Shown here: positions 34,296 through 44,542 of the stretch, piece by piece
Numbering within the stretch: the first letter of the stretch is position 1
How the letters are laid out: each line of letters opens with the position of its first letter
DNA from: Flavobacterium antarcticum DSM 19726
GTDB taxonomy: Bacteria > Bacteroidota > Bacteroidia > Flavobacteriales > Flavobacteriaceae
DNA: 64,000 nucleotides
Assembly (NCBI RefSeq): GCF_000419685.1
Contig: NZ_ATTM01000006.1
Location: forward strand, 236,581-300,580
Reading direction: 5' to 3'
The notes under the pieces: generated by a model
What the model was told of the DNA's origin: nothing
The model's database searches: none
Seen by the model: the letters and a program-made list of their open reading frames with translations, nothing else
Position numbers and translations under genes: made by a program

Positions 34296-35633
34296 ATGGA
34301 AACTCCTGAAAACCAAATTCCGTTCTATCAAACCATTACTGCAAAAATCATTATGGTAGGTTTACTGGCTTTATTTTTATTAATTCCCCTTTCTTATGTG
34401 CAAAGTTTAATTGGTGAACGAGCCGAACGGAAAAAAGACGTAGTGCAAGAAGTCACAAAATCATGGGGAACAGATGTGCATATTTATGGGCCAATGCTTC
34501 GTGTTCCTTACCGGGTTTACGACAAAACTTCTATTTTAAATACAACTACAAACAAACAAGAAATCAGTACTACACAATCTGTGGCTTATGCTTACTTTTT
34601 CCCGGAAAAATTAGATCTGAAAACTAAAATTCAAAAAGACAATTCCTTAAAAAGAGGCTTGTATAATGTCGTAGTTTTCTCCGCAGATATAAAATCGGAA
34701 GGCTCTTTTTTAAATCCAAATTTTAAAAAACTCCAAATTGACGAAGCCAATGTGATTTGGGATCAAGCAACTATTCTGATAAAAACTACTAATTTAAAAA
34801 GCAGTAAAAGTGATTTAAAACTCAAATTAAATGACAGTACGTTAACGTTTGAATCGAAAGCAAATTCGGACAAGTATTATGACGATCTAGAATCCGAAGT
34901 ATTTGATTTGAAAGATAAAAAAAATATTGCGTTCCAGTTTCAGATGAAATACAACGGTAGCAATTCGGTTAAATTTATTCCAGTTGCAAAAAACACGACC
35001 GTATCTATTGATTCAGATTGGCAAAATCCAAGTTTCGAAGGCATCTTCTCAGCTAATACAACTTCAAAATCAATTACTAAAAATGGATTTCATGCCGACT
35101 GGACTGTTTCACAAGTCAACCGACCGTTTGCACAAGAATATGCCGAATTTGTACCGCAACTGAATGAGTATTTATTTGGCGTGAAGCTCATTGAAACCGT
35201 AGATCAATACCAACAAAACGAACGCGCTTCAAAATATGGCTTTTTGATGATTGGACTTACCTTCTTGATTTTCTTTCTAATCCAAACCATTAGTAAAATA
35301 AGCATTCATATTTTTCAATACGGAATGATTGGACTGGCTTTGGTACTGTTTTATACCTTATTAATTTCAATTACAGAACATTCAACATTTTCTATCGCTT
35401 ACGGAATCGCCTCTTCTGCAGTAATTGTAATGTTATTTTTGTATACGTTATCTATTTTGAAAAGCAAGAAATTTTCAATTTTCATAGCAGTAGCATTGGC
35501 GGCACTTTACAGTTTCATATACGTAATCATCCAACTTGAAAATTATGCTTTATTAGTAGGAAGTATTGGATTGTTTCTGATTTTAGGAATTGTGATGTAC
35601 TTCTCCCGCAAGATTGATTGGGACCTTAAATAA
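34296..35633 (+). CDS. creD: Cell envelope integrity protein CreD
   Basis: 445 residues, with an N-terminal membrane helix (about 14-32), a large periplasmic beta-rich domain (about 35-310) starting LIGERAERKKDVVQEVTKSW and containing GPMLRVPYRV, then five or six membrane helices to the end (FLMIGLTFLIFFLIQTISKI). The segment WTVSQVNRPFAQEYAEF is a conserved part of the family. In E. coli CreD belongs to the CreBC regulon and counters envelope stress; here control is probably through the winged-helix protein instead. Length is normal. Confidence 0.9.
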   Translation: METPENQIPFYQTITAKIIMVGLLALFLLIPLSYVQSLIGERAERKKDVVQEVTKSWGTDVHIYGPMLRVPYRVYDKTSILNTTTNKQEISTTQSVAYAYFFPEKLDLKTKIQKDNSLKRGLYNVVVFSADIKSEGSFLNPNFKKLQIDEANVIWDQATILIKTTNLKSSKSDLKLKLNDSTLTFESKANSDKYYDDLESEVFDLKDKKNIAFQFQMKYNGSNSVKFIPVAKNTTVSIDSDWQNPSFEGIFSANTTSKSITKNGFHADWTVSQVNRPFAQEYAEFVPQLNEYLFGVKLIETVDQYQQNERASKYGFLMIGLTFLIFFLIQTISKISIHIFQYGMIGLALVLFYTLLISITEHSTFSIAYGIASSAVIVMLFLYTLSILKSKKFSIFIAVALAALYSFIYVIIQLENYALLVGSIGLFLILGIVMYFSRKIDWDLK

Positions 35634-35651
35634 ACAATTAAAAATTGCTTT

Positions 35652-35687
35652 AAAAACCTTTAATATCGCGACGTATTAAAGGTTTTT
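35652..35687 (+). terminator. Intrinsic terminator of creD
   Basis: AAAAACCTTTAATA (35652-35665) pairs with TATTAAAGGTTTTT (35674-35687) around an 8-base loop. Confidence 0.8.
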
Positions 35688-35742
35688 TTGTTTGCACAAT
35701 CCAAATTTTAATTCTAATTTTAACTAAACTAGAAAACGGTTT

Positions 35743-37959
35743 ATGACAGAAGTTGATATTGAATTAGAGAATAAAGCAATTGCGAAAGAATACAAAGAAT
35801 TATTACGCATCAGTTATCAAACACTGTCTGACGATGATAAAAAGTTGATTCGAAAAGCATTTGATTTGGCCGTTGAAGCCCATAAAGATGTGCGAAGAAA
35901 ATCTGGTGAAGCGTATATTTTTCACCCTATTGCTGTTGCTAAAATTGTAGCTTCTGAGATTGGTTTAGGTGCGAGTTCCATTGCAGCCGCTTTAATGCAT
36001 GATGTGGTTGAAGATACGGATATCACGGTTGAAGATATTGAAAAACAATTCAACAGCAAGATTGCACAACTAGTGGAGGGATTGACTAAAATTTCTCAAG
36101 TGCAAAAAGACATGAATATTTCGCTTCAAGCGGAAAATTTCAGAAAAATGTTATTGACTTTAAACGATGATGTTCGGGTAATTCTAATCAAACTTGCTGA
36201 TCGCTTGCACAATATGCAAACCATGGAATCCATGGCGGATTACAAACAGATGAAAATTGCTTCTGAAACGTTATACATTTATGCACCACTCGCCCACAGA
36301 TTGGGACTCTACAATATTAAAATGCAGTTGGAAGATTTAGGCTTGAAATATACGGAGCCCGAAGTTTTCAACGACATTACTAGTAAAATAAAAGAAACGA
36401 AGGAAGAACAAGACGAATACATTAAGACAATTTCAGATGTAATTCGGGAATCTTTAGAAGCGGAAGGAATTGATTGTGTTATAAAAGGACGACCAAAATC
36501 CATTTATTCCATTCGCCGAAAAATGAAAGCGCAAAATGTAAGTTACGACGAAGTCTACGATAAATTTGCACTTCGAATTGTGTACAAATGCGATCCAAGT
36601 CAGGAAAAATTTATTGCTTGGAAAATATATTCGATTGTAACCGATCATTACCGTCCGAGTCCGAGTCGACTGCGTGATTGGATTTCATCACCAAAGTCCA
36701 CAGGTTACGAAGCGTTGCACATTACTGTAATGGGTCCGAAAGGCCGATGGGTTGAAGTGCAAGTGCGAAGTGAACGAATGGATGAAATCGCGGAGAAAGG
36801 ATATGCCGCACATTATAAATACAAACAAGGCGCTACTGAAGAAAGTGGTTTGGATGTTTGGTTGAACTTATTGAAAGAAGCATTAGAGAATCAAGAATCC
36901 AATGCGGTCGATTTTGTAGAAGATTTCAAGATGAATTTATATTCAAAGGAAATCTTCGTTTTTACGCCTAAAGGGGAAATTAAATCGCTTCCAAAAGGAG
37001 CTACTTCGCTTGATTTTGCATTCAGTATTCACTCCGAAATTGGCGTAAAAACAAGAGGAACAAAGGTGAATGGAAAGTTAGTGCCCTTAAATTATGAACT
37101 TAAAAGTGGTGATCAAGTTGAAATTATCACTTCTGTTAATCAAAAACCAACTTCCCACTGGCTGGATTATGTAACTACTTCTCGCGCCAAAACAAAAATT
37201 AAAAATGTCTTAAATGAAAATACTAAGAAAATTGCAGAGGAAGGAAAAGAGCTCTTAACCCGTAAACTGCGTCATTTAAAAATTGCCATAAGCGAAGAGG
37301 TAATCAATGAACTTGTCAGCTTTTTCAAACTAAAAACAAGTTTAGACTTATTTTTTAGAGCTGGAGTCGGCTCTATTGAAAATGCACAATTGAAAGAATT
37401 TGCTTCTTTAAAAAGTAATTCTTTTATGAATTTTTTCAAAAATCGCATCAAGCGTGCTCCTTCTCAACCAACTGAATTTGTTCAAAAGGACGAGATCACC
37501 CACAATTACGACATGTTGGTTTTCGGGAAAGAACAAGATAAGTTGGATTATAAACTTTCAGCGTGTTGCAACCCTATTCCAGGAGACAATGTTTTTGGGT
37601 TCATTACCATAAACGAAGGAATTAAAGTACATAAAAAGGATTGTCCAAATGCGATTAGTATGCAATCTAATTATGCGTATCGAATTATTCAAGCCAAATG
37701 GATTGACTCTTCTCAACAGGAATTTAAAGCCATGTTGGACATTACAGGAATGGACAGTTTAGGATTGACAAATGAGTTGACCAAAGTCATTTCAAGCAAC
37801 ATGCACGTCAATATTCAGAGTATTTCTTTGAGTAGTGATGCAGGTATTTTCAAAGGTCAAGTAGTCGTTATCGTTCAGAACAATACAATTTTAAAGAAAT
37901 TAACGGATAACATCAAGAAAATTGATGGAATTGATAAGGTAACTCGGGTGTACAAATAA
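35743..37959 (+). CDS. RelA/SpoT bifunctional (p)ppGpp synthetase/hydrolase
   Basis: 738 residues. An HD hydrolase domain comes first with H86-D87 in ALMHDVVEDT and YIFHPIAVA, so hydrolase activity is retained. The synthetase domain begins near 249 with GRPKSIYSIRRKM and has YDKFALRIVY. A TGS domain (about 405-465, VFTPKGEIKSLPKGATSLDF), a zinc-finger/CC part with YKLSACCNPIPGDNV, and a C-terminal ACT domain (about 660-735) follow. The full set is that of Rel/SpoT enzymes controlling the stringent response. It is a single gene with its own terminator region. Confidence 0.95.
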   Translation: MTEVDIELENKAIAKEYKELLRISYQTLSDDDKKLIRKAFDLAVEAHKDVRRKSGEAYIFHPIAVAKIVASEIGLGASSIAAALMHDVVEDTDITVEDIEKQFNSKIAQLVEGLTKISQVQKDMNISLQAENFRKMLLTLNDDVRVILIKLADRLHNMQTMESMADYKQMKIASETLYIYAPLAHRLGLYNIKMQLEDLGLKYTEPEVFNDITSKIKETKEEQDEYIKTISDVIRESLEAEGIDCVIKGRPKSIYSIRRKMKAQNVSYDEVYDKFALRIVYKCDPSQEKFIAWKIYSIVTDHYRPSPSRLRDWISSPKSTGYEALHITVMGPKGRWVEVQVRSERMDEIAEKGYAAHYKYKQGATEESGLDVWLNLLKEALENQESNAVDFVEDFKMNLYSKEIFVFTPKGEIKSLPKGATSLDFAFSIHSEIGVKTRGTKVNGKLVPLNYELKSGDQVEIITSVNQKPTSHWLDYVTTSRAKTKIKNVLNENTKKIAEEGKELLTRKLRHLKIAISEEVINELVSFFKLKTSLDLFFRAGVGSIENAQLKEFASLKSNSFMNFFKNRIKRAPSQPTEFVQKDEITHNYDMLVFGKEQDKLDYKLSACCNPIPGDNVFGFITINEGIKVHKKDCPNAISMQSNYAYRIIQAKWIDSSQQEFKAMLDITGMDSLGLTNELTKVISSNMHVNIQSISLSSDAGIFKGQVVVIVQNNTILKKLTDNIKKIDGIDKVTRVYK

Positions 37960-37985
37960 AATTAAAACCTGTTAAAAAATAAACT

Positions 37986-38016
37986 AAAACGCAAGTCAAT
38001 TACTTGCGTTTTTTTG
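37986..38016. terminator. Bidirectional terminator overlapping the 3' end of the DUF389 gene
   Basis: AAAACGCAAGT (37986-37996) pairs with ACTTGCGTTTT (38002-38012), a 5-base loop, then a T-tract. The right arm lies in the last codons of the convergent gene. Confidence 0.75.
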
Positions 38017-39337
38017 TTTCTATCGTTTCCTGGTTCTCTTGCAGTACCTGAATCCGTTTCAGTTTCAACTTAGCTTTAAGCCAATTTTCAAATTTAACTC
38101 GATCGTTTTCATCAAGTAATTTTTCGCTTGAAATGACAACAACAGTTTCTTTAAAAACACTATCCTTCTGAACTAACACATTGTGATTTGCAATTGAAAA
38201 CTTTGTAATCGTCGGGAATAAGATCTTTGCCTCGTTGTAAATGCTTTTATCGTCAAACCGATTCAATGCAATTTGATTTTCGAGTTTTGCAATTTTGATA
38301 TCCCGATCGTCTATTTTTTGACTGTCTTTAATTTCGTTTAGAATATCCCCTTTTAAAGTAAGTAAACGGTCCGTACTGTCTTGAAGAATAACCAATTTAG
38401 TATTTGTGATGGAATATTTTTTTAATTTTTTATTAAAGGAATTGATTTCGTTTTTATCAAATCGTTTGGACAAAAAGCCTAATTCTATTTTTCTGTTTAA
38501 CGTATTCAAATCGGTTTTTTTATAAACAATTGTATAGCCATTTTCAACAAATTCTTCTTTAATAAAGAGTTCGATATTTTTCTTTAACTGTTGTTCCACA
38601 TACAACGAATATGCGAAATATGCACTTGGAACGATCATCACTAAAATAAGTGCTGTAATTGTGTAGCGAACTTGCTTCTGCTGTTTTTCATCCACTTGCT
38701 TTTTTGGCGGATATTTTAAATACTTGATAATTAAAAATGTGGCGAGGCCAATGAAAACACAATTGATGCTGTATAAATAAATCGCTCCTAAGAAAAAACT
38801 CCAATTTGCGGTTGCTAATCCATAACCAGCGGTACATAATGGTGGCATCAAAGCCGTTGCGATGGCTACTCCCGGAATAGGATTGCCTTTTTCAACTCTT
38901 GTTACTGCAATAACGCCCACGATTCCTCCAAAGAATGCAATTAAAATATCATAAATATTGGGACTCGTTCGCGATAAAATTTCAGATTGAACATCTTTAA
39001 AAGGACTGATGTAAAAATACAACGTAGAAAACACCAATCCAATAATTGTAGATAATGCAAGATTTCGCAACGACTTTTTCAATAAATCGAAATCATATAT
39101 TCCTAACGAAAATCCTGCTCCAACAATCGGACCCATTAAAGGTGAAATCAACATCGCACCTATAACTACGGCAGTTGAATTTACATTCAGTCCTACAGAA
39201 GCAACTATAATTGCACAGGCTAAAATCCATAAATTGGCACCATTAAAAGCAATATTGTTTTTAATGATCTCAAGCGTCTTTGTGCGATCATCTTCCCCTT
39301 CGTGCAGGTTGAATAATTTAATAAAAGTTCTAAGCAT
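38000..39337 (-). CDS. DUF389/TIGR00341-family membrane protein
   Basis: I chose the ATG at 39337 (MLRTFIKLFNLHEGEDD); a GTG ten codons upstream (39367) is possible. The 445 residues include six or seven membrane helices with the DUF389 signature VGLNVNSTAVVIGAMLISPLMGPI and IPGVAIATALMPPLCTAGYGL. Residues ~235-445 are soluble and helical-rich (FIKEEFVENGYTIV, LENQIALNRFDDKSIYNEAK). The biochemical role is unknown; some relatives are proposed transporters. It is convergent with relA/spoT. Confidence 0.88.
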   Translation of the reverse strand: MLRTFIKLFNLHEGEDDRTKTLEIIKNNIAFNGANLWILACAIIVASVGLNVNSTAVVIGAMLISPLMGPIVGAGFSLGIYDFDLLKKSLRNLALSTIIGLVFSTLYFYISPFKDVQSEILSRTSPNIYDILIAFFGGIVGVIAVTRVEKGNPIPGVAIATALMPPLCTAGYGLATANWSFFLGAIYLYSINCVFIGLATFLIIKYLKYPPKKQVDEKQQKQVRYTITALILVMIVPSAYFAYSLYVEQQLKKNIELFIKEEFVENGYTIVYKKTDLNTLNRKIELGFLSKRFDKNEINSFNKKLKKYSITNTKLVILQDSTDRLLTLKGDILNEIKDSQKIDDRDIKIAKLENQIALNRFDDKSIYNEAKILFPTITKFSIANHNVLVQKDSVFKETVVVISSEKLLDENDRVKFENWLKAKLKLKRIQVLQENQETIETKKRK

Positions 39338-39456
39338 GACTAATCTCTCTTCGGTAATTAATTTCACTAAAGATATAATTATTCCGATGCAAATAAACTA
39401 TTTTTAGATTTTTTAGAATTTGAAGCACATGAAAACACAGTATACAAATGCTATTC

Positions 39457-39549
39457 TTGTGAAAATCTAGTAATTACTACCTTTGCAAAAAACTTTTTTA
39501 CACCGCTATTAAAAAGTATATTCGTGAACTGAACAAAAAACTATCTTTG
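39457..39549 (+). promoter_or_regulatory. Two candidate dapD promoters
   Basis: The first has TTG (39457-39459), an 18-bp spacer and TACCTTTG (39478-39485). The second is TATCTTTG (39542-39549), 16 bp before the ATG. Both -7 boxes fit TAnnTTTG; only the first has a well-placed -33 element. Confidence 0.55.
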
Positions 39550-39565
39550 CATAAAATTCACATAC

Positions 39566-40381
39566 ATGAAAATCTTACAAACCATTATAGAAACAGCTTG
39601 GGACAACCGAGAATTGTTACAACAATCTGAAACTACAACCGCAATTCGCGAAGTAGTAAATTTACTGGATCAAGGTAAATTACGCGTCGCTGAACCTACT
39701 GAAAACGGCTGGCAAGTAAACGAATGGGTAAAAAAAGCTGTTGTTTTATATTTTCCGATTCAAAAAATGGAAACTTTAGAAGCAGGAATTTTTGAATACC
39801 ACGATAAAATTCCGTTGAAACGCGGTTATGCAGAAAAAGGAATTCGTGTAGTTCCCAATGCAGTCGCACGACATGGAGCTTATATTTCAAAAGGTGTTAT
39901 TTTAATGCCAAGTTACGTAAACATTGGAGCTTACGTAGATGAAGGGACAATGGTAGACACATGGGCAACCGTAGGAAGTTGTGCACAAATTGGTAAAAAC
40001 GTGCATCTTTCTGGAGGCGTAGGAATTGGTGGGGTTTTAGAACCGCTTCAAGCTGCACCAGTAATTATTGAAGACGGCGCTTTCATTGGTTCCCGTTGCA
40101 TCGTGGTTGAAGGTGTTCGCGTAGAAAAAGAAGCTGTTTTAGGTGCTAATGTTTGCTTGACTGCTTCTACAAAAATCATTGACGTAACCGGTGATACTCC
40201 AGTTGAAATGAAAGGAATTGTTCCAGCTCGTTCCGTGGTGATTCCTGGTAGTTATACCAAAACGTTTGCCGCTGGTTCTTACCAAGTTCCGTGTGCTTTA
40301 ATTATTGGAAAACGGAAAGCTTCAACGGATTTAAAAACGAGTTTAAACGACGCTTTACGCGAATACGACGTAGCCGTTTAG
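39566..40381 (+). CDS. dapD: Tetrahydrodipicolinate N-succinyltransferase
   Basis: 271 residues. An N-terminal helical part (1-100) leads to a left-handed beta-helix of hexapeptide repeats (LMPSYVNIGAYVDEGTMVDT, GVGIGGVLEPLQAAPVIIED, IVVEGVRVEKEAVLGANVCL) and a C-terminal strand. The lysine biosynthesis step it performs makes N-succinyl-2-amino-6-oxopimelate, needed for lysine and for meso-DAP in peptidoglycan. All typical landmarks are present. The envelope-glycan cluster starts 15 bp downstream. Confidence 0.95.
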   Translation: MKILQTIIETAWDNRELLQQSETTTAIREVVNLLDQGKLRVAEPTENGWQVNEWVKKAVVLYFPIQKMETLEAGIFEYHDKIPLKRGYAEKGIRVVPNAVARHGAYISKGVILMPSYVNIGAYVDEGTMVDTWATVGSCAQIGKNVHLSGGVGIGGVLEPLQAAPVIIEDGAFIGSRCIVVEGVRVEKEAVLGANVCLTASTKIIDVTGDTPVEMKGIVPARSVVIPGSYTKTFAAGSYQVPCALIIGKRKASTDLKTSLNDALREYDVAV

Positions 40382-40395
40382 TCCTTTTTCAACAT

Positions 40396-42264
40396 ATGAA
40401 TAACTACAATAAAATTGTAAAATTATTTTATAAGCGAATTGCAATTCTATTTGTAATTTACCAAATCTGTCGTTTACTATTTTTAGTTTACAACAAAGGA
40501 GCTTTTACGAATGTCACCTTTTCAGTGTTTGTTGGCGGAGTTATTTACGATTTAGCAGCGATTGGATTTATAAATTTACTATTCGTACCGCTGCATTTGT
40601 TACCAGGAAATTTTAAGTATTCACATGCGTATCAAAAAGCACTTAAACTATTTTTCTATGTAGTTAATTTGATATTTATTGCCACTAATTTCGTGGATTT
40701 TGAATACTATAAGTTCACAGGCCGTCGGAGTTCAATAGACTTGTTAATGGCAAAAGGAATGGAAAACGAAATTATGGGGTTGATTCCCTCTTTCTTTCGT
40801 GAATTTTGGTATTTACCCATTGGATTTGTTGTTTTTGCCCTCGTATTTTGGATCGTTTTAGGAAAAGTAAAAACATTTGGCACCGATATATTAAATGTAA
40901 AATCAGTCGCTACACAACTCGTTGTATTGCTTTTGAGTTTGTCGCTCCTGATGCTAATGGGTCGTGGTGGTTTTAGAAATAAACCAATTCGCGTTGTCGA
41001 TGCCATTAATTATTCATCGCTGGGAAATGCCGCAGTTGTTTTAAACACACCGTTTAGTGTTCTAAAAACAATTGGTAAAAATGAAACATTGGCCGATCCA
41101 AAATTTTTTCCAAAAGACCAACTGGATCAACTATTTAATCCCGTTTTTACTACAGATTATAACGAAGAACCGATAAAGAAAAACGTAGTAATTATTATAC
41201 TGGAAAGCTTTGGCGATGAAAATTTGCAGCAAGGATTCACACCATTTCTAGACTCCTTAATTACCCAATCGTACTATTTCAAAAATGGATTTGCGAATGG
41301 CAAAGTTTCCATTGATGCCGTCCCTTCCACGCTTTCAAGTATTCCCAGTTTGATGAATACTTCTTTGATTTCGTCTAATTACTCATTAAATGAAGTCTAC
41401 GGTTTGCCTAAAATTATGAAAAACCAAGGTTACGGAACTTCCTTCTTTCATGGCGCATTTAATGGCAGTCAAAACTTTGATCAATATTGCAAAGTGGCGG
41501 GATTTGACGAATACTTTGGTAAAGACGAATACGTAGGACCTGAAGCTTTCGATGGAAAATGGGGTGTTTTTGATGAAGAATTTCTACAGTTTTACAACCA
41601 AAAACTAAATACTTTTAAGCAACCTTTTTTTTCCACCATTTTTACTATTTCATCGCATACGCCATTTATTGTTCCCGAAAAATACAAAGGCAAGTTTAAA
41701 AAAGGAACGACAAAAATCCACGAAACAGTTGGCTACAGCGATTTTGCCCTTCGGAAATTTTTTGACGTTGCTAAAAAAGAAGCGTGGTACAACAATACGC
41801 TCTTTGTATTTACTGCTGATCATACTTCTCCCTTCGGAAAAGGATTTTACAGCAATAATGTAGGCAAATTTAGAATTCCGATTCTTTTTTTCGATCCAAG
41901 TAACCCGGAATTGAAAGGCGTCAGCGAACAGAACTTTCAGCAAATTGATATTTTACCGAGTATTTTAGACTATTTAAAAATCAACGACAAAGTCATCACT
42001 TACGGAAAGTCATACACGTCAAAAGAAGATTTTGTAGTGACTTATATTGACAATATTTACAACTATTTCAATGGTGACTTCTATTTGGCTTTTGATGGCA
42101 CGAAAGCAATTGGCTTATACGACTGGAAAAAAGATCCGCTGTTAAAAAACAATTTGCTTACGAAAGAAAAAAGTACAGCGGCTGCAATGGAGGTATTCAT
42201 AAAAGCTTATATTCAGTCATTTAACGAACGAATAATCAACAACAACTTAACAATCGCCAAATGA
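40396..42264 (+). CDS. LtaS/OpgB-type membrane phosphotransferase (sulfatase fold)
   Basis: 622 residues from the ATG at 40396; the longer frame overlaps dapD. Five membrane helices (about 13-200) precede an alkaline-phosphatase-fold domain: metal ligand E270 in IILESFGDEN, the putative nucleophile S305 in NGKVSIDAVPST, and the D475-H476 pair in FVFTADHTSPFG. The fold and membrane layout match lipoteichoic acid synthase, OpgB phosphoglycerol transferase and EptA-like enzymes. Nucleophile Ser rather than Thr is unusual. It overlaps the next gene by 4 bp (ATGA). Transfer of phosphoglycerol or phosphoethanolamine to LPS is the likely activity. Confidence 0.85.
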   Translation: MNNYNKIVKLFYKRIAILFVIYQICRLLFLVYNKGAFTNVTFSVFVGGVIYDLAAIGFINLLFVPLHLLPGNFKYSHAYQKALKLFFYVVNLIFIATNFVDFEYYKFTGRRSSIDLLMAKGMENEIMGLIPSFFREFWYLPIGFVVFALVFWIVLGKVKTFGTDILNVKSVATQLVVLLLSLSLLMLMGRGGFRNKPIRVVDAINYSSLGNAAVVLNTPFSVLKTIGKNETLADPKFFPKDQLDQLFNPVFTTDYNEEPIKKNVVIIILESFGDENLQQGFTPFLDSLITQSYYFKNGFANGKVSIDAVPSTLSSIPSLMNTSLISSNYSLNEVYGLPKIMKNQGYGTSFFHGAFNGSQNFDQYCKVAGFDEYFGKDEYVGPEAFDGKWGVFDEEFLQFYNQKLNTFKQPFFSTIFTISSHTPFIVPEKYKGKFKKGTTKIHETVGYSDFALRKFFDVAKKEAWYNNTLFVFTADHTSPFGKGFYSNNVGKFRIPILFFDPSNPELKGVSEQNFQQIDILPSILDYLKINDKVITYGKSYTSKEDFVVTYIDNIYNYFNGDFYLAFDGTKAIGLYDWKKDPLLKNNLLTKEKSTAAAMEVFIKAYIQSFNERIINNNLTIAK

Positions 42265-43340
42265 AAATCTTAGTCATTCAACATAAAATGATTGGTGATG
42301 TTTTGATCAGTAGTCTTATTTGCGAAAATTTGCGCAAAGCATATCCCAGTGCTACAATCCATTATTTAGTCAATGACAATACGACACCAGTTTTAGAAGG
42401 AAATAAAAGTATTGATAAAATCGTTTTATTCAAACCCAAGGAACAAAAAACACTTGTATCACTGCTCAAGTTTGCATTTAAAATTAGAGCAGAAAAATAC
42501 GATTTAGTGATTGATGCGTATTCAAAATTACAAAGTTGGATCGTCACTTTTCTATCGGGTGCTTCTCGCAAAATTTCCTATCAAAAAGCGGGACGCACAT
42601 TTATTTATACTGATAATGTTCCAAAATTAGAATTTCCTGCAACAAATTTAGGTCTTGCCATAGAACGCAGGTTGTCTCTTTTAGAACCATTAAACTTACC
42701 TATTGAAACGATTGTAACTCCTCGCCTATTTGTTTCTGAAACTGAAAAAGAATTTGCTAAAACCCTATTCGAAAGATATAAAAACGATAGCAACAGAAAA
42801 ACGGTGATGATCAGCCTCTTGGGAAGTGATGCTTATAAAACATATCCATTGGATTACATGGCAAAGATTGTTGATTTTATCGGCCTGAATTACGACGTCA
42901 ACCTACTTTTTAATTATTTCCCAAAGCAAATTGAGGATGCAAAAACCGTTTACGAGTTGTGTTCCGCGGAAACAAAATCAAAGATTACTTTTGATTTATT
43001 GGGAAATGATTTACGGGAATTTATCGCCATCATGAATCAGTGCGATTTAATCGTTGGCAACGACGGTGGAGCAATTAACATGGCAAAAGCTTTAGAAAAG
43101 CCGTCCTTTATCCTATTTTCATCGTGGATTGAAAAGAAAAGTTGGGCGACATTCGAAGATGGAATTTCACACACATCCGTTCACCTCAAAGATTTTAAAC
43201 CCGAATTATTTGAAAATAAATCTACAGCAGAATTAAAAAAGAGCAGCCAAGAATTATATGTACAATTTGAGCCCGAACTAGTAATTCCTAAACTTAGTTC
43301 TTTTCTGAACAGACATATCAAATTGAATAATCCGCAATAA
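42261..43340 (+). CDS. Glycosyltransferase family 9 (heptosyltransferase-like)
   Basis: 359 residues in two Rossmann-like halves. N-terminal MIGDVLISSLICENLRKAYP and C-terminal segments LLGSDAYKTYPLDYMAKIVD and VGNDGGAINMAKALEKPSF are GT9 signatures (nucleotide-sugar site). Members add heptose or related sugars to LPS inner core. It is translationally coupled to the upstream phosphotransferase through the ATGA overlap, which ties the two to one envelope product. Confidence 0.88.
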   Translation: MKILVIQHKMIGDVLISSLICENLRKAYPSATIHYLVNDNTTPVLEGNKSIDKIVLFKPKEQKTLVSLLKFAFKIRAEKYDLVIDAYSKLQSWIVTFLSGASRKISYQKAGRTFIYTDNVPKLEFPATNLGLAIERRLSLLEPLNLPIETIVTPRLFVSETEKEFAKTLFERYKNDSNRKTVMISLLGSDAYKTYPLDYMAKIVDFIGLNYDVNLLFNYFPKQIEDAKTVYELCSAETKSKITFDLLGNDLREFIAIMNQCDLIVGNDGGAINMAKALEKPSFILFSSWIEKKSWATFEDGISHTSVHLKDFKPELFENKSTAELKKSSQELYVQFEPELVIPKLSSFLNRHIKLNNPQ

Positions 43341-43471
43341 TAATATCTAAATTAAATTGTAATTTCAATTTTTATAACTTCAAATTAGAAAAGCGTGTTA
43401 AAAAGCGTGCGTTTTTTTCATTCAGGCATTAAATTTGTAAATTCAGCGAAATACTTGAATTAAAAATTAAA

Positions 43472-44542
43472 ATGTACAAATTTCTTCTTTACATCGTTCA
43501 CCCCTATAGTATTCCTATTGGAAAACCACTTCAACAAGAAATTGAACGGCAAGGCCATCAAGTATATTGGTTTTCTGAATTAGAATACACAAAAAAGTAT
43601 TTTACGGATAATGAACCCATTTTAAATACTGTCGAGGAAGTATTGGCCTACGAACCCCATATTGTTTTAACGTCAACGGATACGGTTGCTGATTTCTTTC
43701 CCGGAATTAAAGTCCAAATTTTCCATGGCTTTTCAGCAAATAAAAGGCCGGTGATGAACGACCATTTCAACATTAGAGGTTTTTTTGATTTATATACCAC
43801 TCAAGGACCTTCCACAACAAAAACGTTTAAAGAACAAGCGAAAAAGTACGGCTTTTTTGAAGTTGTAGAAACGGGCTGGTCAAAAGTTGATCCACTTTTT
43901 CCGCTGGTACAAAAGGAAGCGTCTCAAAAGCCGGTGATTTTAATCTCTTCTACTTTTACTACCAAGTTAAGCTTAGCTAAAAACGACGCTGTTTTTGCAG
44001 AAATTAAACGACTATCAGAAACGGGAAATTACCACTTTATGTGTGTGCTTCATCCTGTACTTGACGAAGAAACCAAGACAAAATTCAAATCCTTAGAAAG
44101 TAAAGATTTTTCTTATTACGATACTACAGATTTGATTCCGCTATTCAAGCAAGCCGATATCATGTTTTCCGACACTACATCAGCGATAACAGAGTTTTTA
44201 TTGCAAGAAAAACCAGTGGTCACTTTTAGAAATAGAAAACCAAGTGATCATTTAATTAATATTACAGAAGTTTCAGAAATTGAGACTGCGATTAAATTGG
44301 CATTAAGTAAGCCAGAGCAAACCATGGATGCTATTCGGAACTACATTAAGGTCACGCATCCGTACGCTGACGGAAAATCAAGTCAACGCGTTATTGATGC
44401 GACAATTGCATTCTTAAATAAAGACAAATCACATTTAAAGTCAAAACCTTTAAATTTGATTAGAAAATGGAAAGTACGAAACAGACTCCATCATTTCACT
44501 TTAAAGTCCTACGACAAAGCAATTACTGTAAATTTAAAGTAG
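43472..44542 (+). CDS. CDP-glycerol glycerophosphotransferase-family protein
   Basis: 356 residues with a GT-B-like fold. Segments QIFHGFSANKRPVMND, VILISSTFTTKLS, MCVLHPVLDEE and FSDTTSAITEFLLQEKPVV match the Glyphos_transf motifs: the conserved HG, the HP and the SDTTS pattern that binds the nucleotide. Gram-positive members polymerise teichoic acid; in Gram-negatives they decorate polysaccharides. It has no membrane segment. It follows GT9 by 131 bp. No CDP-glycerol synthesis gene (tagD-like) is in the window. Confidence 0.83.
   Translation: MYKFLLYIVHPYSIPIGKPLQQEIERQGHQVYWFSELEYTKKYFTDNEPILNTVEEVLAYEPHIVLTSTDTVADFFPGIKVQIFHGFSANKRPVMNDHFNIRGFFDLYTTQGPSTTKTFKEQAKKYGFFEVVETGWSKVDPLFPLVQKEASQKPVILISSTFTTKLSLAKNDAVFAEIKRLSETGNYHFMCVLHPVLDEETKTKFKSLESKDFSYYDTTDLIPLFKQADIMFSDTTSAITEFLLQEKPVVTFRNRKPSDHLINITEVSEIETAIKLALSKPEQTMDAIRNYIKVTHPYADGKSSQRVIDATIAFLNKDKSHLKSKPLNLIRKWKVRNRLHHFTLKSYDKAITVNLK

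Noticed and set aside
40291..42264. Longer frame for the LtaS/OpgB-type protein
   Set aside because: The extra N-terminal residues overlap the end of dapD and do not look like a protein; ATG 40396 gives the correct first membrane helix.
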